Below are positions 42,776-51,254 of a DNA stretch of 64,000 bases, piece by piece (position 1 is the stretch's first letter; each line of letters begins with the position of its first letter). Source of the DNA: Flavobacterium bernardetii. GTDB taxonomy: Bacteria; Bacteroidota; Bacteroidia; Flavobacteriales; Flavobacteriaceae. Under the pieces are notes generated by a model that saw only the letters and a program-made list of their open reading frames with translations, searched no databases and was not told the origin of the DNA. Where the stretch lies: contig NZ_JAANOQ010000001.1 in the NCBI RefSeq assembly GCF_011305415.1, positions 645,631-709,630 of the forward strand, in the 5' to 3' direction. The translations under genes and the position numbers were made by a program.

Positions 42776-45316
42776 ATGATCAAAAAATCATTACAAATTC
42801 TTTTTTGCTTTTTTCTTCTAACAAGTGCAGAAACTTTCGCACAAAAGAAAGACAAAAAGAATAAGAAAAACTTACCTCCGGCTACAGCTGAAGCCAAAAA
42901 ACCAGACGCTAAAAAAGAACCAAAACCTTATAAAAAAGTAATTGATTCTACTGCGGTTACACAAAAAGGATTAATTGATGTTCACAAAGTTGCGGATAAA
43001 TATTTATTTGAAATTTCAGAATCATTAATCGGAAAAGAAATTATGACTATCACGAGATATTCTAAAACACCAGCTGGTGGAGGAATTTTTGGTGGTGAAG
43101 AAGTAAATCGTCAAGTAGTTCGTTTCGAAAAAGGACAAAATAATACGATGATTTTACGTTCGATAACGTATGTAATCATGACGCCAGATGAAGACAAACC
43201 CATTACAAAATCGGTTAGAAATTCAAATGCTGATCCAATTATCGGGATTTATGATATTTTAGCTTATAAAAAAGACGAATCTGGAAAAGAAAACACGGCA
43301 AGTGTTATTGATATGACAACTGCTTTCGATTCTGATTTACAAACGTTTTCTTTGAATTCTATCAGCAAGCAATTGTTGAGTATTCAAGCTTTTCAAAAAG
43401 ATAAATCGTTTATTCAATTCGTAAAAAGTTTCCCAATCAATACAGAAATTAGAACGACTAAAACGTTTACAACTGTTGCTCCTCAAATTTCAAGAAATCC
43501 AACACCAAAAATTGGAGTGGATTTACCTGCTGGTTTAGATGCTGGTGTAGTAACTATGGAATTAAACACTTCATTTATTTTATTACCAGAAAACCCTATG
43601 CGTAAACGTTCTTTCGATAAAAGAGTAGGTTATTTTGCAAATGGATACGATGTTTTCGAAGAAGATTCTCAAAAAGCTGAAACAGATATTTTTGCTGTGA
43701 GATGGCGTTTAGAACCTAAAAATGAAGAAGACGCTCAAAGACAAAAAAGAGGGGAATTAATAGAACCTAAAAAACCAATTGTATATTATTTAGATCCTGC
43801 AACTCCTGATAAATGGAAACCTTTCATCAAACAAGGTATTGACGATTGGCAAGTGGCTTTCGAATTTGCTGGTTGGAAAAATGCTATTCGTGGTGAATAT
43901 TGGCCAGAAAATGATCCTACTATGAGTTTAGAAGATGCACGTTTTTCTGTTTTAAGATATTTCGCTGCTGAAATTCAAAATGCTTACGGACCAAATGTTC
44001 ATGATCCAAGAACAGGTGAAATTATGGAAAGTCACATTGGTTGGTACCATAATATTATGAGTTTATTACGTGATTGGTATATGATTCAAACAGCTGCAGT
44101 TGACCCTAAAGCAAGAAATAAAAAATTAGACGATAAATTAATGGGTGAATTAATTCGCTTTGTGGCGGCTCACGAAGTTGGACACACTTTAGGATTACGT
44201 CATAATATGGGTGCAAGTAACGCCACTCCTGTTGAAATGTTACGTAATAAAGATTTCCAAGCTAAAAACGGACATACTTCTTCAATCATGGATTATGCGC
44301 GTTTCAATTATGTAGCACAACCAGAAGATGGTGTAACAGATTTATTCCCAAGAATTGGAGATTACGACAAATGGGCCATCAAATGGGGTTACTCATATTT
44401 TAATGATGCGAAATCTGAAGATGCAGAAAAAGCGTTGTTAAATGAAATGACAAAAGAAGCTTACAAAAATAAAAGATTACAGTTTGGTACAGAAACTAGT
44501 CCGTATGATCCTCGTTTTCAAACAGAAGATTTAGGAGATAATTCAATGAAAGCTTCGGAATATGGTATTAAAAACTTAAAAAGAATTTTACCAAATTTAA
44601 TTGAATGGAGTAAAGAAAAAGGGGAAGATTATTCTGAATTAGAAGGTTTATATAATTCTTTAGTAGGTCAATTCCGTAGATATATGGGGCATGTGACTAA
44701 AAACGTTGGTGGTATTTATGAAAATCCTAAAACGTATGACATGGAAGGAAACGAATACGAGATTGTACCTTCTGCGATTCAAAATGAAGCAGTTGCTTTC
44801 TTAAACGAACAATTATTTAAAACTCCAACTTGGTTATTAGATCAAAATGTTTTGGCTAAAATTAACCCAGATAATGGTGTAGAATTAATGAGAGGTATTC
44901 AAGATGGAACGTTATCTAACTTGTTATCTTTAGACAGAATGGCGCGTTTAATGGAAACTTCTTCTATGAATAAAGCCAATTATTCTATTGATGAATTAAT
45001 GAGTGATTTAAAACGTGGAATTTTCTCTGAATTAAGAACAAATACTGCAATTGATGTATACAGAAGAAATTTACAAAAGGCTTTTGTATCGAAATTAATT
45101 GATGCGATTAGTTTAGATAAAAGTGCTGTAGCAAACTTTAACGGAAGAAAAATTGTTATTGCTGATACAGATTTACCTTCTATTGCACGTGGACATTTAA
45201 TTGAATTAAGAAGTCAGTTAAAAGCCGCTAATGCTTTAGCAACAGACAGATTAAGCAAATTCCATATTGCTGATTTAGTGGCTAGAATTGACAAAGCTTT
45301 AAATCCGAATAGATAA
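42776..45316 (+). CDS. Large exported zinc-dependent metalloprotease (DUF5117/DUF5118 family)
   Basis: An 846-residue secreted protein with a signal peptide (SAETFAQ) and a basic linker (KKDKKNKKNLPP). A DUF5118/DUF5117 region (about residues 50-320) precedes the catalytic domain, whose zinc motif is AAHEVGHTLGLRHNMGAS (HExxHxxGxxH). SIMDYARFNYVAQPED is the Met-turn region. The family is common in Bacteroidetes and belongs to the metzincin-like peptidases; its substrates are unknown. No T9SS sorting domain is visible, so it is probably periplasmic. Confidence 0.92.
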   Translation: MIKKSLQILFCFFLLTSAETFAQKKDKKNKKNLPPATAEAKKPDAKKEPKPYKKVIDSTAVTQKGLIDVHKVADKYLFEISESLIGKEIMTITRYSKTPAGGGIFGGEEVNRQVVRFEKGQNNTMILRSITYVIMTPDEDKPITKSVRNSNADPIIGIYDILAYKKDESGKENTASVIDMTTAFDSDLQTFSLNSISKQLLSIQAFQKDKSFIQFVKSFPINTEIRTTKTFTTVAPQISRNPTPKIGVDLPAGLDAGVVTMELNTSFILLPENPMRKRSFDKRVGYFANGYDVFEEDSQKAETDIFAVRWRLEPKNEEDAQRQKRGELIEPKKPIVYYLDPATPDKWKPFIKQGIDDWQVAFEFAGWKNAIRGEYWPENDPTMSLEDARFSVLRYFAAEIQNAYGPNVHDPRTGEIMESHIGWYHNIMSLLRDWYMIQTAAVDPKARNKKLDDKLMGELIRFVAAHEVGHTLGLRHNMGASNATPVEMLRNKDFQAKNGHTSSIMDYARFNYVAQPEDGVTDLFPRIGDYDKWAIKWGYSYFNDAKSEDAEKALLNEMTKEAYKNKRLQFGTETSPYDPRFQTEDLGDNSMKASEYGIKNLKRILPNLIEWSKEKGEDYSELEGLYNSLVGQFRRYMGHVTKNVGGIYENPKTYDMEGNEYEIVPSAIQNEAVAFLNEQLFKTPTWLLDQNVLAKINPDNGVELMRGIQDGTLSNLLSLDRMARLMETSSMNKANYSIDELMSDLKRGIFSELRTNTAIDVYRRNLQKAFVSKLIDAISLDKSAVANFNGRKIVIADTDLPSIARGHLIELRSQLKAANALATDRLSKFHIADLVARIDKALNPNR

Positions 45317-45323
45317 TAAAAAA

Positions 45324-45380
45324 CGTCAATTCGAGTGTTTTTTATGAAGTGAAACGAAATAAAAAATGTATCGAGAATAG
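45324..45380. repeat. Dispersed hairpin repeat, family B, copy 3
   Basis: CGTCAATTCGAGTG to ATCGAGAATAG, almost identical to 2181-2235, with TTTTTTAT / ATAAAAAA as stem. It starts eight bases after the metalloprotease stop. Confidence 0.75.
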
Positions 45381-45395
45381 TTTTTTAATTAAAAA

Positions 45396-45425
45396 GCCTT
45401 CCAGAATTTCTGGAAGGCTTTTTTT
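45396..45425 (+). terminator. Terminator after the metalloprotease gene
   Basis: AGCCTTCCAG / CTGGAAGGCT with a five-base loop and T run. Confidence 0.88.
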
Positions 45426-45432
45426 ATTCTCT

Positions 45433-45458
45433 GTCATTCTGAACTTGTTTCAGAATCT
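45433..45458. repeat. Dispersed hairpin repeat, family A
   Basis: GTC, stem ATTCTGAA / TTCAGAAT, loop CTTGT, then CT. An incomplete second piece (GATCAGAATCTC) follows. The rest of the 45317-45604 gap shows nothing else. Confidence 0.78.
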
Positions 45459-45604
45459 AGAACGGGATCAGAATCTCTAAAAATAAATGACTACTGATAA
45501 TTTGCAAGATAATTTCAATACATTTGAAAGCACTAAAAAGTAGTGACTATACATAAGTTGCTCACAATGTTGCACCAATAAAATCTTAAAAAAAAGTTTG
45601 ACAA

Positions 45605-46018
45605 ATGAAAACAAATTTTGAAAAATTAATGGAGAGTAAGCATATGTTAGAATGGTTTTCTGACGAACCTTTTGAAGACATAACTTCTTCCGTTGAGGCT
45701 ATATTTAAACGACAAGCTCCAAATACAAAAATGCTTAGTTTTGAGATAACAAGTGACCCACAATGGCTTACTGGAAACAGAAAATCTAAAAATAATGATA
45801 ATATGATTTTAGTAAGAAGTGGTATGGCAGCTACTTGTAATTTTTCACTTGAGAATAATAATAAAATCCATGATCTTAAAGGTGTTTTAACTTGGGTTGG
45901 AGCAAATTTAGACAGCAACCCAATAAGACATATATGGATGAATTTAGATGGAACTTTACAAGAATTTGGAGATGAAGGAATGCTAAAAGAGAGAATCTAT
46001 TATGAATCAGATTTATAA
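45605..46018 (+). CDS. Uncharacterised 137-residue protein
   Basis: MKTNFEKLMESKHMLEWFSD starts a soluble protein with mixed secondary structure and DPQWLTGNRKSKNNDNMILV and LTWVGANLDSNPIRHIWMNL as its most distinctive segments. I do not recognise it. It lies 18 bases before the leucine-rich-repeat gene, so the two form a unit, enclosed by hairpin repeats and terminators. The shape of the pair recalls immunity or accessory genes, but that is inference. Confidence 0.5.
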   Translation: MKTNFEKLMESKHMLEWFSDEPFEDITSSVEAIFKRQAPNTKMLSFEITSDPQWLTGNRKSKNNDNMILVRSGMAATCNFSLENNNKIHDLKGVLTWVGANLDSNPIRHIWMNLDGTLQEFGDEGMLKERIYYESDL

Positions 46019-46036
46019 AACAAAACAATATTGAAA

Positions 46037-46600
46037 ATGGAAACTGTATTAAAAATTGGAAATCATTTTTATGATTCAAAAGTTAAGCATTTAAATCTTA
46101 AATTAGGAGAATCTGTTAGCGATGCTAAGAATTTATTTAATTTACGAGAGTTTACAAATTTAAAATCTATATGTTTTGCAGATTCTGATTTGAATGATGA
46201 AGGCCTGGCTTTTTTATCAATTCTTAATCAGCTAGAAAGTCTAAATTTACAAGGCACCTCAATAACAAATGATGGTATTAAATACTTAGCTAAACTTGAA
46301 AATCTAACTGACCTTAGATTAAAAGAGAATCCTCAATTAACCAATGAATGTATACCACATCTGATTGAGATTGAAAACCTAGAAGATTTGCAAATTCATG
46401 AAACCTCAATTAACTATAAAGGTTTAGAAAAGTTAATTGTAATGAAAAATCTAAAAGACATTGTTCTTCAAATTTGGGATAATAATTTTACTTATAAAGA
46501 GCTTATAAAATTCTCTATAAGTATGCCCAACTGTATTATTCTAGCAAAAGGTAATGGAAAATTTCTCAATGGAAGTTTTGAAGGAGAATGGACAGATTAG
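46037..46600 (+). CDS. Leucine-rich-repeat protein, cytoplasmic
   Basis: A 187-residue protein without signal peptide. The ATG at 46037 (METVLKIGNHFYDSK) is preferred to the in-frame TTG at 46031. Four to five leucine-rich repeats run between residues 40 and 150: LKSICFADSDLNDEGLAFLS, LESLNLQGTSITNDGIKYLA and LTDLRLKENPQLTNECIPHL. These are of the short internalin-like type with the DxGLxxL signature found in ribonuclease-inhibitor-like proteins. Probably a protein-binding scaffold; partner unknown. Confidence 0.65.
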   Translation: METVLKIGNHFYDSKVKHLNLKLGESVSDAKNLFNLREFTNLKSICFADSDLNDEGLAFLSILNQLESLNLQGTSITNDGIKYLAKLENLTDLRLKENPQLTNECIPHLIEIENLEDLQIHETSINYKGLEKLIVMKNLKDIVLQIWDNNFTYKELIKFSISMPNCIILAKGNGKFLNGSFEGEWTD

Positions 46601-46610
46601 ATTATTCCTA

Positions 46611-46649
46611 GCTGCGTAAAGCCTCTCGGTTTTAATGACTTTGCGTAGC
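46611..46649. other. Long-stem hairpin after the leucine-rich-repeat gene
   Basis: GCTGCGTAAAG (46611-46621) pairs with CTTTGCGTAGC (46639-46649) over 11 positions if two G-U pairs are allowed, around a 17-base loop. The wobble pairs make it better as RNA than as DNA. It is not followed by a T run. Confidence 0.5.
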
Positions 46650-46662
46650 ATGTGTATACAAC

Positions 46663-46697
46663 AAAAAGCCGATTTTCAATTGAAAATCGGCTTTTTT
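46663..46697. terminator. Bidirectional terminator between the leucine-rich-repeat gene and prfB
   Basis: AAAAAGCCGATTTTCA and its complement form a near-perfect palindrome with T on one side and A on the other. Confidence 0.88.
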
Positions 46698-46708
46698 ATT
46701 TCTCTTTT

Positions 46709-46753
46709 GTCAATCTGAACTCGTTTCAGATTCTGAAATAAATTCAGAATGAC
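46709..46753. repeat. Pair of family A hairpins in opposite orientation
   Basis: The first copy has stem AATCTGAA / TTCAGATT and loop CTCGT; the second, inverted copy has ATTCTGAA / TTCAGAAT with a loop of five A/T and ends in GAC. The arrangement is like 10825-10885 but more compact. Confidence 0.75.
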
Positions 46754-46760
46754 AATACGT

Positions 46761-47859
46761 TTAATCTTCTTCTTTTTGTCCCATCATCATCAGATAAGCT
46801 TTTAAAAAACCGTCAATTTCTCCGTTTAAAACGGCTTCAGAATCGGAAGTTTCAAATCCGGAACGCACATCTTTAATTAATTTATAAGGATGTAACACGT
46901 AATTTCTAATTTGCGAACCCCATTCAATTTTCATTTTCCCAGCTTCAATATCTTCACGTTGTGCCAATTGTTTTTTTAGTTCAATTTCGTACAATTGTGA
47001 CTTTAACATTTGTAAAGCACGACTTCTATTATCATGCTGAGAACGCGTTTCTGAACATTGAATTTGAATTCCTGAAGGTTTGTGAAATAACTGAACTTTA
47101 GTTTCCACTTTGTTGACATTCTGTCCACCAGCACCGCTTGAACGAGCCGTTGTGATTTCAATATCAGCAGGATTAATTTCAATTTCAATTGTATCATCCA
47201 CCAACGGATACACATAAACGGAAGCAAATGAAGTATGACGTTTGGCATTACTATCAAAAGGGGAAATTCGTACCAAACGATGTACACCATTTTCTCCTTT
47301 TAAATAGCCAAAAGCAAAATCACCTTCAATTTCTAGCGTTACGGTTTTAATTCCAGCTGCATCACCTTCCTGATAATTCAATTCTTTAACTTTATAACCT
47401 TGCTTTTCGGCCCACATCAAATACATTCGCATCATCATGCTCGCCCAATCACAACTTTCTGTTCCACCAGCACCAGCCGTAATTTGAAGTACAGCACTTA
47501 GGTTATCACCTTCTTCCGAAAGCATATTTCTAAATTCTAAATCTTCAATATTGGTAATGGTTTTATCAAAAATGGCATCTAATTCTTCTTCAGAAACCGC
47601 ATCTTCTTTATAAAATTCATAAGTGAGTTGCAATTCTTCAGCTAAATCTTCACAACGGGTATAATCATCCACCCATTTTTTTATCGAACGTAAATTACGT
47701 ACAATAATTTCTGCTTGCTTTGCGTTATTCCAAAAGTCTGGTGCAAAGGTCTTTTCTTCTTGATTGGTTATTTCGACAAGCTTGGCATCAACGTCAAAGA
47801 TACCTCCTTAACGCACCAAGGCGATTAATAATGTCTTTAATTTGTTCGGTATTTACCAT
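46761..47859 (-). CDS. prfB: Peptide chain release factor 2, with programmed +1 frameshift
   Basis: RF2 reads UGA and UAA stops. The coding region begins at the ATG at 47859 ([21 protein letters not shown]), meets an in-frame TGA at 47794-47796 and continues after a +1 shift ([20 protein letters not shown]) to 46761; total 365 residues. The 303-residue open frame alone lacks the real N-terminus. SPFDSNAK carries the SPF stop-recognition motif, and [16 protein letters not shown] the GGQ peptide-release motif. Autoregulation by UGA readthrough at its own stop is established for this gene in other bacteria. Confidence 0.97.
47794..47808 (-). promoter_or_regulatory. prfB +1 frameshift site with internal Shine-Dalgarno
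   Basis: On the coding strand AGGAGG (47803-47808) precedes CTT TGA C, the classical prfB recoding signal: an upstream SD and a CUU-UGA shift. It matters because normal genes in this window show no SD sequences. Confidence 0.95.
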
Positions 47860-47880
47860 TTTATTTGTAGTTTTACACAA

Positions 47881-47888
47881 CAAAAATA
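47881..47888 (-). promoter_or_regulatory. Probable -7 element of prfB
   Basis: Read on the minus strand it is TATTTTTG, matching TAnnTTTG, about 20 bases upstream of the prfB ATG in the 46-base divergent gap with ltaA. Confidence 0.55.
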
Positions 47889-47905
47889 GACTATTAAAAC
47901 GATTT

Positions 47906-48934
47906 ATGGAAATTAATTTATTCAGCGATACGGTTACCAAACCTACTCAAGAAATGTTGCAATTTATGTTTAATGCCAAGGTGGGCGATGATGTATTTAA
48001 ACAAGATCCAACAGTTAATGAATTAGAAGAAACGCTTGCCGATTTATTTGGTAAAGAGGCGGCTTTGTTTTTTCCATCTGGGACTATGGCCAATCAAACG
48101 GCTATAAAACTACATACCAATCCTGGTGATGAATTAATTTGCGATAAATGGGGACACGTTTTTTTATATGAAGCGGGTGGAGTAGCCTTTAATAGTGGTG
48201 TTTCATGTAATTTAATTGACGGAAATCGCGGAATGATTACTGCTGAACAAGTCGAAAAAGCTATAAACGATCCAGAGTTTTATCATGCGCCAATGACCAA
48301 GTTAGTTTGTGTAGAAAATACAACAAACAAAGGTGGTGGCGCTTGTTATGACATGGAAGAATTAAAAAAAATTGCAGCCGTTTGTACCAAGCACAATTTA
48401 AAATACCATTTAGATGGCGCCCGACTATGGAATGCTTTAGTAGCTAAAAAACAACATCCAAAAGTTTACGGAGAATTGTTTGATACGATTTCAGTTTGTT
48501 TGTCAAAAGGTTTAGGTGCACCAGTTGGTTCCGTTTTGTTAGGTACGAAAGAAGATATGAAACGTGCTTTACGAATCCGAAAAATATTTGGTGGTGGAAT
48601 GCGTCAAGCTGGTTATTTAGCGGCTGCAGGAATGTATGCGTTGCAAAATAATATTTCTCGTTTAGAAGAAGACCATAAAAAAGCAAAAGAATTAGGAGAA
48701 GTTTTAGCGACTTTACCTTTCATCTATAAAGTAGAACCAATTGAAACAAATATTGTCATTTTTACCTTAAAGTCTGATTTGAATGAAACTGTATTCATTG
48801 ATAAATTGAAAGAGAAAAACATCAACATTAGCAATATGGGTCAAGGTAAATTAAGAATGGTTACTCACTTGGATTACAAGCAAGTAATGCACGATTATGT
48901 AATGGAAACTTTAAGTAAAATAAGTTTTAATTAA
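47906..48934 (+). CDS. L-threonine aldolase family enzyme
   Basis: A PLP enzyme of 342 residues that cleaves threonine or allo-threonine to glycine and acetaldehyde. The ATG at 47906 (MEINLFSDTVTKPTQEM) is right: the open frame extends 62 codons upstream only because it shadows prfB on the other strand. The PLP lysine is in SVCLSKGLGAPVGS; AALFFPSGTMANQTAIK and HLDGARLWNALVA are family motifs. The substrate isomer is unclear. It is divergent from prfB. Confidence 0.93.
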   Translation: MEINLFSDTVTKPTQEMLQFMFNAKVGDDVFKQDPTVNELEETLADLFGKEAALFFPSGTMANQTAIKLHTNPGDELICDKWGHVFLYEAGGVAFNSGVSCNLIDGNRGMITAEQVEKAINDPEFYHAPMTKLVCVENTTNKGGGACYDMEELKKIAAVCTKHNLKYHLDGARLWNALVAKKQHPKVYGELFDTISVCLSKGLGAPVGSVLLGTKEDMKRALRIRKIFGGGMRQAGYLAAAGMYALQNNISRLEEDHKKAKELGEVLATLPFIYKVEPIETNIVIFTLKSDLNETVFIDKLKEKNINISNMGQGKLRMVTHLDYKQVMHDYVMETLSKISFN

Positions 48935-48952
48935 TCAGTATTTTTTAATTTA

Positions 48953-49408
48953 ATGGAGAATAAAATAATTGCTAAATCAATAAGAAGTAAATCAAATTTC
49001 ATTACAGTTTTATTTGGTGTAGGTTTTTTTATTTTCTTGATACTTTTATTAGAAAATAATAGTGTTTTAAAAAATGATTACGAGAAAAATATCAGAACAA
49101 TAGGATTAATAATTATTGTTTTAATAATTTTATATTGTATTTATTATTTACTAAATCATAAAAGAATTTACGTTTATAAAAACTATTTTGAAATAAAAGA
49201 ATTACTTCGAAAAAGAAAAATTTATTTTTCAAAAATTAAAAAATATTCTTCTGAATATATTGAAGGAGAAGACTTTACTTGGACAGAGCATTATATAATT
49301 TTAGATACAGAAGAAAAAATAACTTTAAAAGATTTTGATTATTCTAATTTTGATTATTTTTTCTCTTTTATTGAAAAGAGATTTAAGAAATATATTAAAA
49401 CAAATTAA
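48953..49408 (+). CDS. Membrane protein with two helices and a PH-like domain
   Basis: A 151-residue protein: two membrane segments (FITVLFGVGFFIFLILLLEN, TIGLIIIVLIILYCIYYLL) are followed by a domain of beta strands (KRIYVYKNYFEIKELL, HYIILDTEEKITLKDF) that looks like a bacterial PH fold. Eighteen bases after the aldolase gene, so possibly in its operon. Function unknown. Confidence 0.6.
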   Translation: MENKIIAKSIRSKSNFITVLFGVGFFIFLILLLENNSVLKNDYEKNIRTIGLIIIVLIILYCIYYLLNHKRIYVYKNYFEIKELLRKRKIYFSKIKKYSSEYIEGEDFTWTEHYIILDTEEKITLKDFDYSNFDYFFSFIEKRFKKYIKTN

Positions 49409-49444
49409 TCTGAATAAATCTGTTGAATCTGTGTTGCCATCATT

Positions 49445-50167
49445 TTACATCTCAACTTCCAAAGCAAAACAACTTTTTCCTTCTTTAGTAATTAAAAATG
49501 AAGTTGTAGTATGATGAATTTCAATGGTATCATTATAATTCAGCTCTTGTAAGTAATTTAAGTTTAGTGCTTTAATTTTATTACTTAAAACGTTTTCTAC
49601 ATTTGTAACATCCAAACACCATTCTAAATATTTGACATTATTGGCGTGATTTACGATATCAATATCAGATAATTGGATATTTCTTTCGCTTTTAAATGTA
49701 AATGCTTCCGGAATATTTATTTTCTGAATCGATTTTGAAATACTATCAGTATCAAACTTTTCAAAGTGAGCATGTGGTAAAGCCAAATTATCAGGTCTTC
49801 TGGTTTTTGTATTAATTACGACCCAAAAAGTTTCGCAACCTACAATTTTCTCCTCATTCAAATACATTTCTAAACATCGAACAGACCGAGAGTTTTCTAA
49901 GGTTTTAATCCAGGTTTTAATTGTAATGACGTCTTTCCATTTTGGCAATTTAGTAATTTCAATTCGCATTCTACTCAACACCCAAGCTTGGTGATGTTGT
50001 TGCATATCTAAATAACTAATGCCACCTAAATCCGCGTGAATTCCAGCTACAATCTGAAATAAATTACAAATTTCGGTGTGTTTCAAAAAGCCATTTGGAT
50101 AGCAATGTTGAAACCCAATTTCAAAATTTTGTTGGTAAATAGATGTGAAGTCTGGAGAAACGGGCAT
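49445..50167 (-). CDS. Acyl-[acyl-carrier-protein] thioesterase
   Basis: A 240-residue protein of two hotdog domains. The first holds NGFLKHTEICNLFQIVAGIH and WVLSRMRIEITKLPKWKDVI, and the second NIQLSDIDIVNHANNVKYLE, with the usual catalytic His and Asn. It releases fatty acids from acyl carrier protein. Short stretches of 7-bp repeats separate it from miaA. Confidence 0.92.
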   Translation of the reverse strand: MPVSPDFTSIYQQNFEIGFQHCYPNGFLKHTEICNLFQIVAGIHADLGGISYLDMQQHHQAWVLSRMRIEITKLPKWKDVITIKTWIKTLENSRSVRCLEMYLNEEKIVGCETFWVVINTKTRRPDNLALPHAHFEKFDTDSISKSIQKINIPEAFTFKSERNIQLSDIDIVNHANNVKYLEWCLDVTNVENVLSNKIKALNLNYLQELNYNDTIEIHHTTTSFLITKEGKSCFALEVEM

Positions 50168-50178
50168 AATTAATTTGC

Positions 50179-50234
50179 GATTTGAGATTTACGATTGACG
50201 ATTTACGATTTACGAATTGGGATTTACGAATTTT
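50179..50234. repeat. Heptad array GATTTAC, running into the 3' end of miaA
   Basis: Eight units (GATTTGA, GATTTAC, GATTGAC, GATTTAC, GATTTAC, GAATTGG, GATTTAC, GAATTTT) are contiguous. The miaA stop codon is at 50224-50226, so the array supplies the miaA C-terminal residues. Confidence 0.85.
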
Positions 50235-51195
50235 GGGTTTTTGAATTGATATTTCGAATAATTTCATTTCTATCTGTTTCAAAATCAAACCAAGTGGCAT
50301 TTTCAGTACGTTTGAACCAAGTCATTTGACGTTTGGCAAATCGGCGTGTGTTTTGTTTGATTTGTTCTATGGCAAATTCGAAAGTAGTTTTATCTTCAAA
50401 AAAATCAAATAATTCTCGGTAACCTACAGTTTGCAAAGCATTTAGTTCTTTATGTGGAAATAAATTTTCAACTTCATGAAGTAAACCTTGTTCCAACATA
50501 ATATCCACACGTTGATTAATTCGGTTGTACATAATTTCTCTATCGGCTTCTAAACCAATTACAATTTGAGTAAAATTACGTTCGTTTTTACGTTTGCCAA
50601 TAAAGCTAGAATAGGGAAGACCAGAACCGATACAAACTTCTACAAAGCGTTTCATACGTTGCGGATTTTGTAAGGTTTGTGGGTTTTCAGTTTCTAGTTT
50701 TTTAAAATATTCTATATCTAATTCTTGTAATTTTTCTTGAAGGAATTCGATACCTAATTCTTCAAATTTAGTGTTAATTTCTGTTCGAACACTTTCATCA
50801 ATATCTGGAAATTCGTCGAAACCTTTTAAAACGGCATCCACATATAAACCAGAACCACCAACCATAATTTGGATGTTGTTTTTTTGAAATAATTCATCCA
50901 ACTTAACTAAAGCCTCTTGCTCAAAATCTCCCACAGAATACTTCTCAAAAATCGATTTATTTTGAATAAAATGATGTGGAGCAGCAGCCAATTCTTCTTC
51001 AGACGGAACCGCAGTTCCAATAGCCATTTCCTTAAAAAACTGCCGACTATCGCATGAAATAATATCACAACCAAAATGTTGTGCCAAAGCAATACTTAAG
51101 GAAGTTTTTCCTATGGCTGTTGGTCCGATAATGGTGATTAAAAAATTTGGTTTCAAGTTTAAGGTTTCAAGTTTTAAAAATTCGTAATTCAACAT
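50224..51195 (-). CDS. miaA: tRNA dimethylallyltransferase
   Basis: MiaA adds a dimethylallyl group to A37 of tRNAs reading UNN codons. The P-loop GPTAIGKTS is close to the N-terminus, followed by DIISCDSRQFFKEMAIGTAV, MVGGSGLYVDAVLKGFDEFP and GYRELFDFF. The first 18 residues (MLNYEFLKLETLNLKPNF) are not typical of the family and come from 7-bp repeats; an in-frame TTG at 51156 would give a more conventional N-terminus (MKPNFLITIIGPTAIG). The C-terminus also runs into an array. Confidence 0.95.
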   Translation of the reverse strand: MLNYEFLKLETLNLKPNFLITIIGPTAIGKTSLSIALAQHFGCDIISCDSRQFFKEMAIGTAVPSEEELAAAPHHFIQNKSIFEKYSVGDFEQEALVKLDELFQKNNIQIMVGGSGLYVDAVLKGFDEFPDIDESVRTEINTKFEELGIEFLQEKLQELDIEYFKKLETENPQTLQNPQRMKRFVEVCIGSGLPYSSFIGKRKNERNFTQIVIGLEADREIMYNRINQRVDIMLEQGLLHEVENLFPHKELNALQTVGYRELFDFFEDKTTFEFAIEQIKQNTRRFAKRQMTWFKRTENATWFDFETDRNEIIRNINSKTQNS

Positions 51196-51254
51196 TCAAT
51201 CTTCATTTTCCAGCTTCCAACTTCCAGCTTCCAGCTTCTGTCTTCCAGCTCAAA
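51150..51254. repeat. Continuous heptad array drifting from GTTTCAA to GCTTCCA
   Basis: Fifteen 7-bp blocks run without phase change: GTTTCAA, GTTTAAG, GTTTCAA, GTTTTAA, AAATTCG, TAATTCA, ACATTCA, ATCTTCA, TTTTCCA, GCTTCCA, ACTTCCA, GCTTCCA, GCTTCTG, TCTTCCA, GCTCAAA. The first four are inside the miaA N-terminus and the last ends directly before the stop codon of the exonuclease gene (51255). One array thus links two unit families. Confidence 0.85.

Noticed and set aside
46611..46660. Integron attC site
   Set aside because: The hairpin lacks the paired RYYYAAC/GTTRRRY core sites and the extrahelical bases.
47720..47905. N-terminal extension of the threonine aldolase frame
   Set aside because: It overlaps the prfB N-terminus on the other strand and has no family similarity; MEINLFSD at 47906 is the real start.
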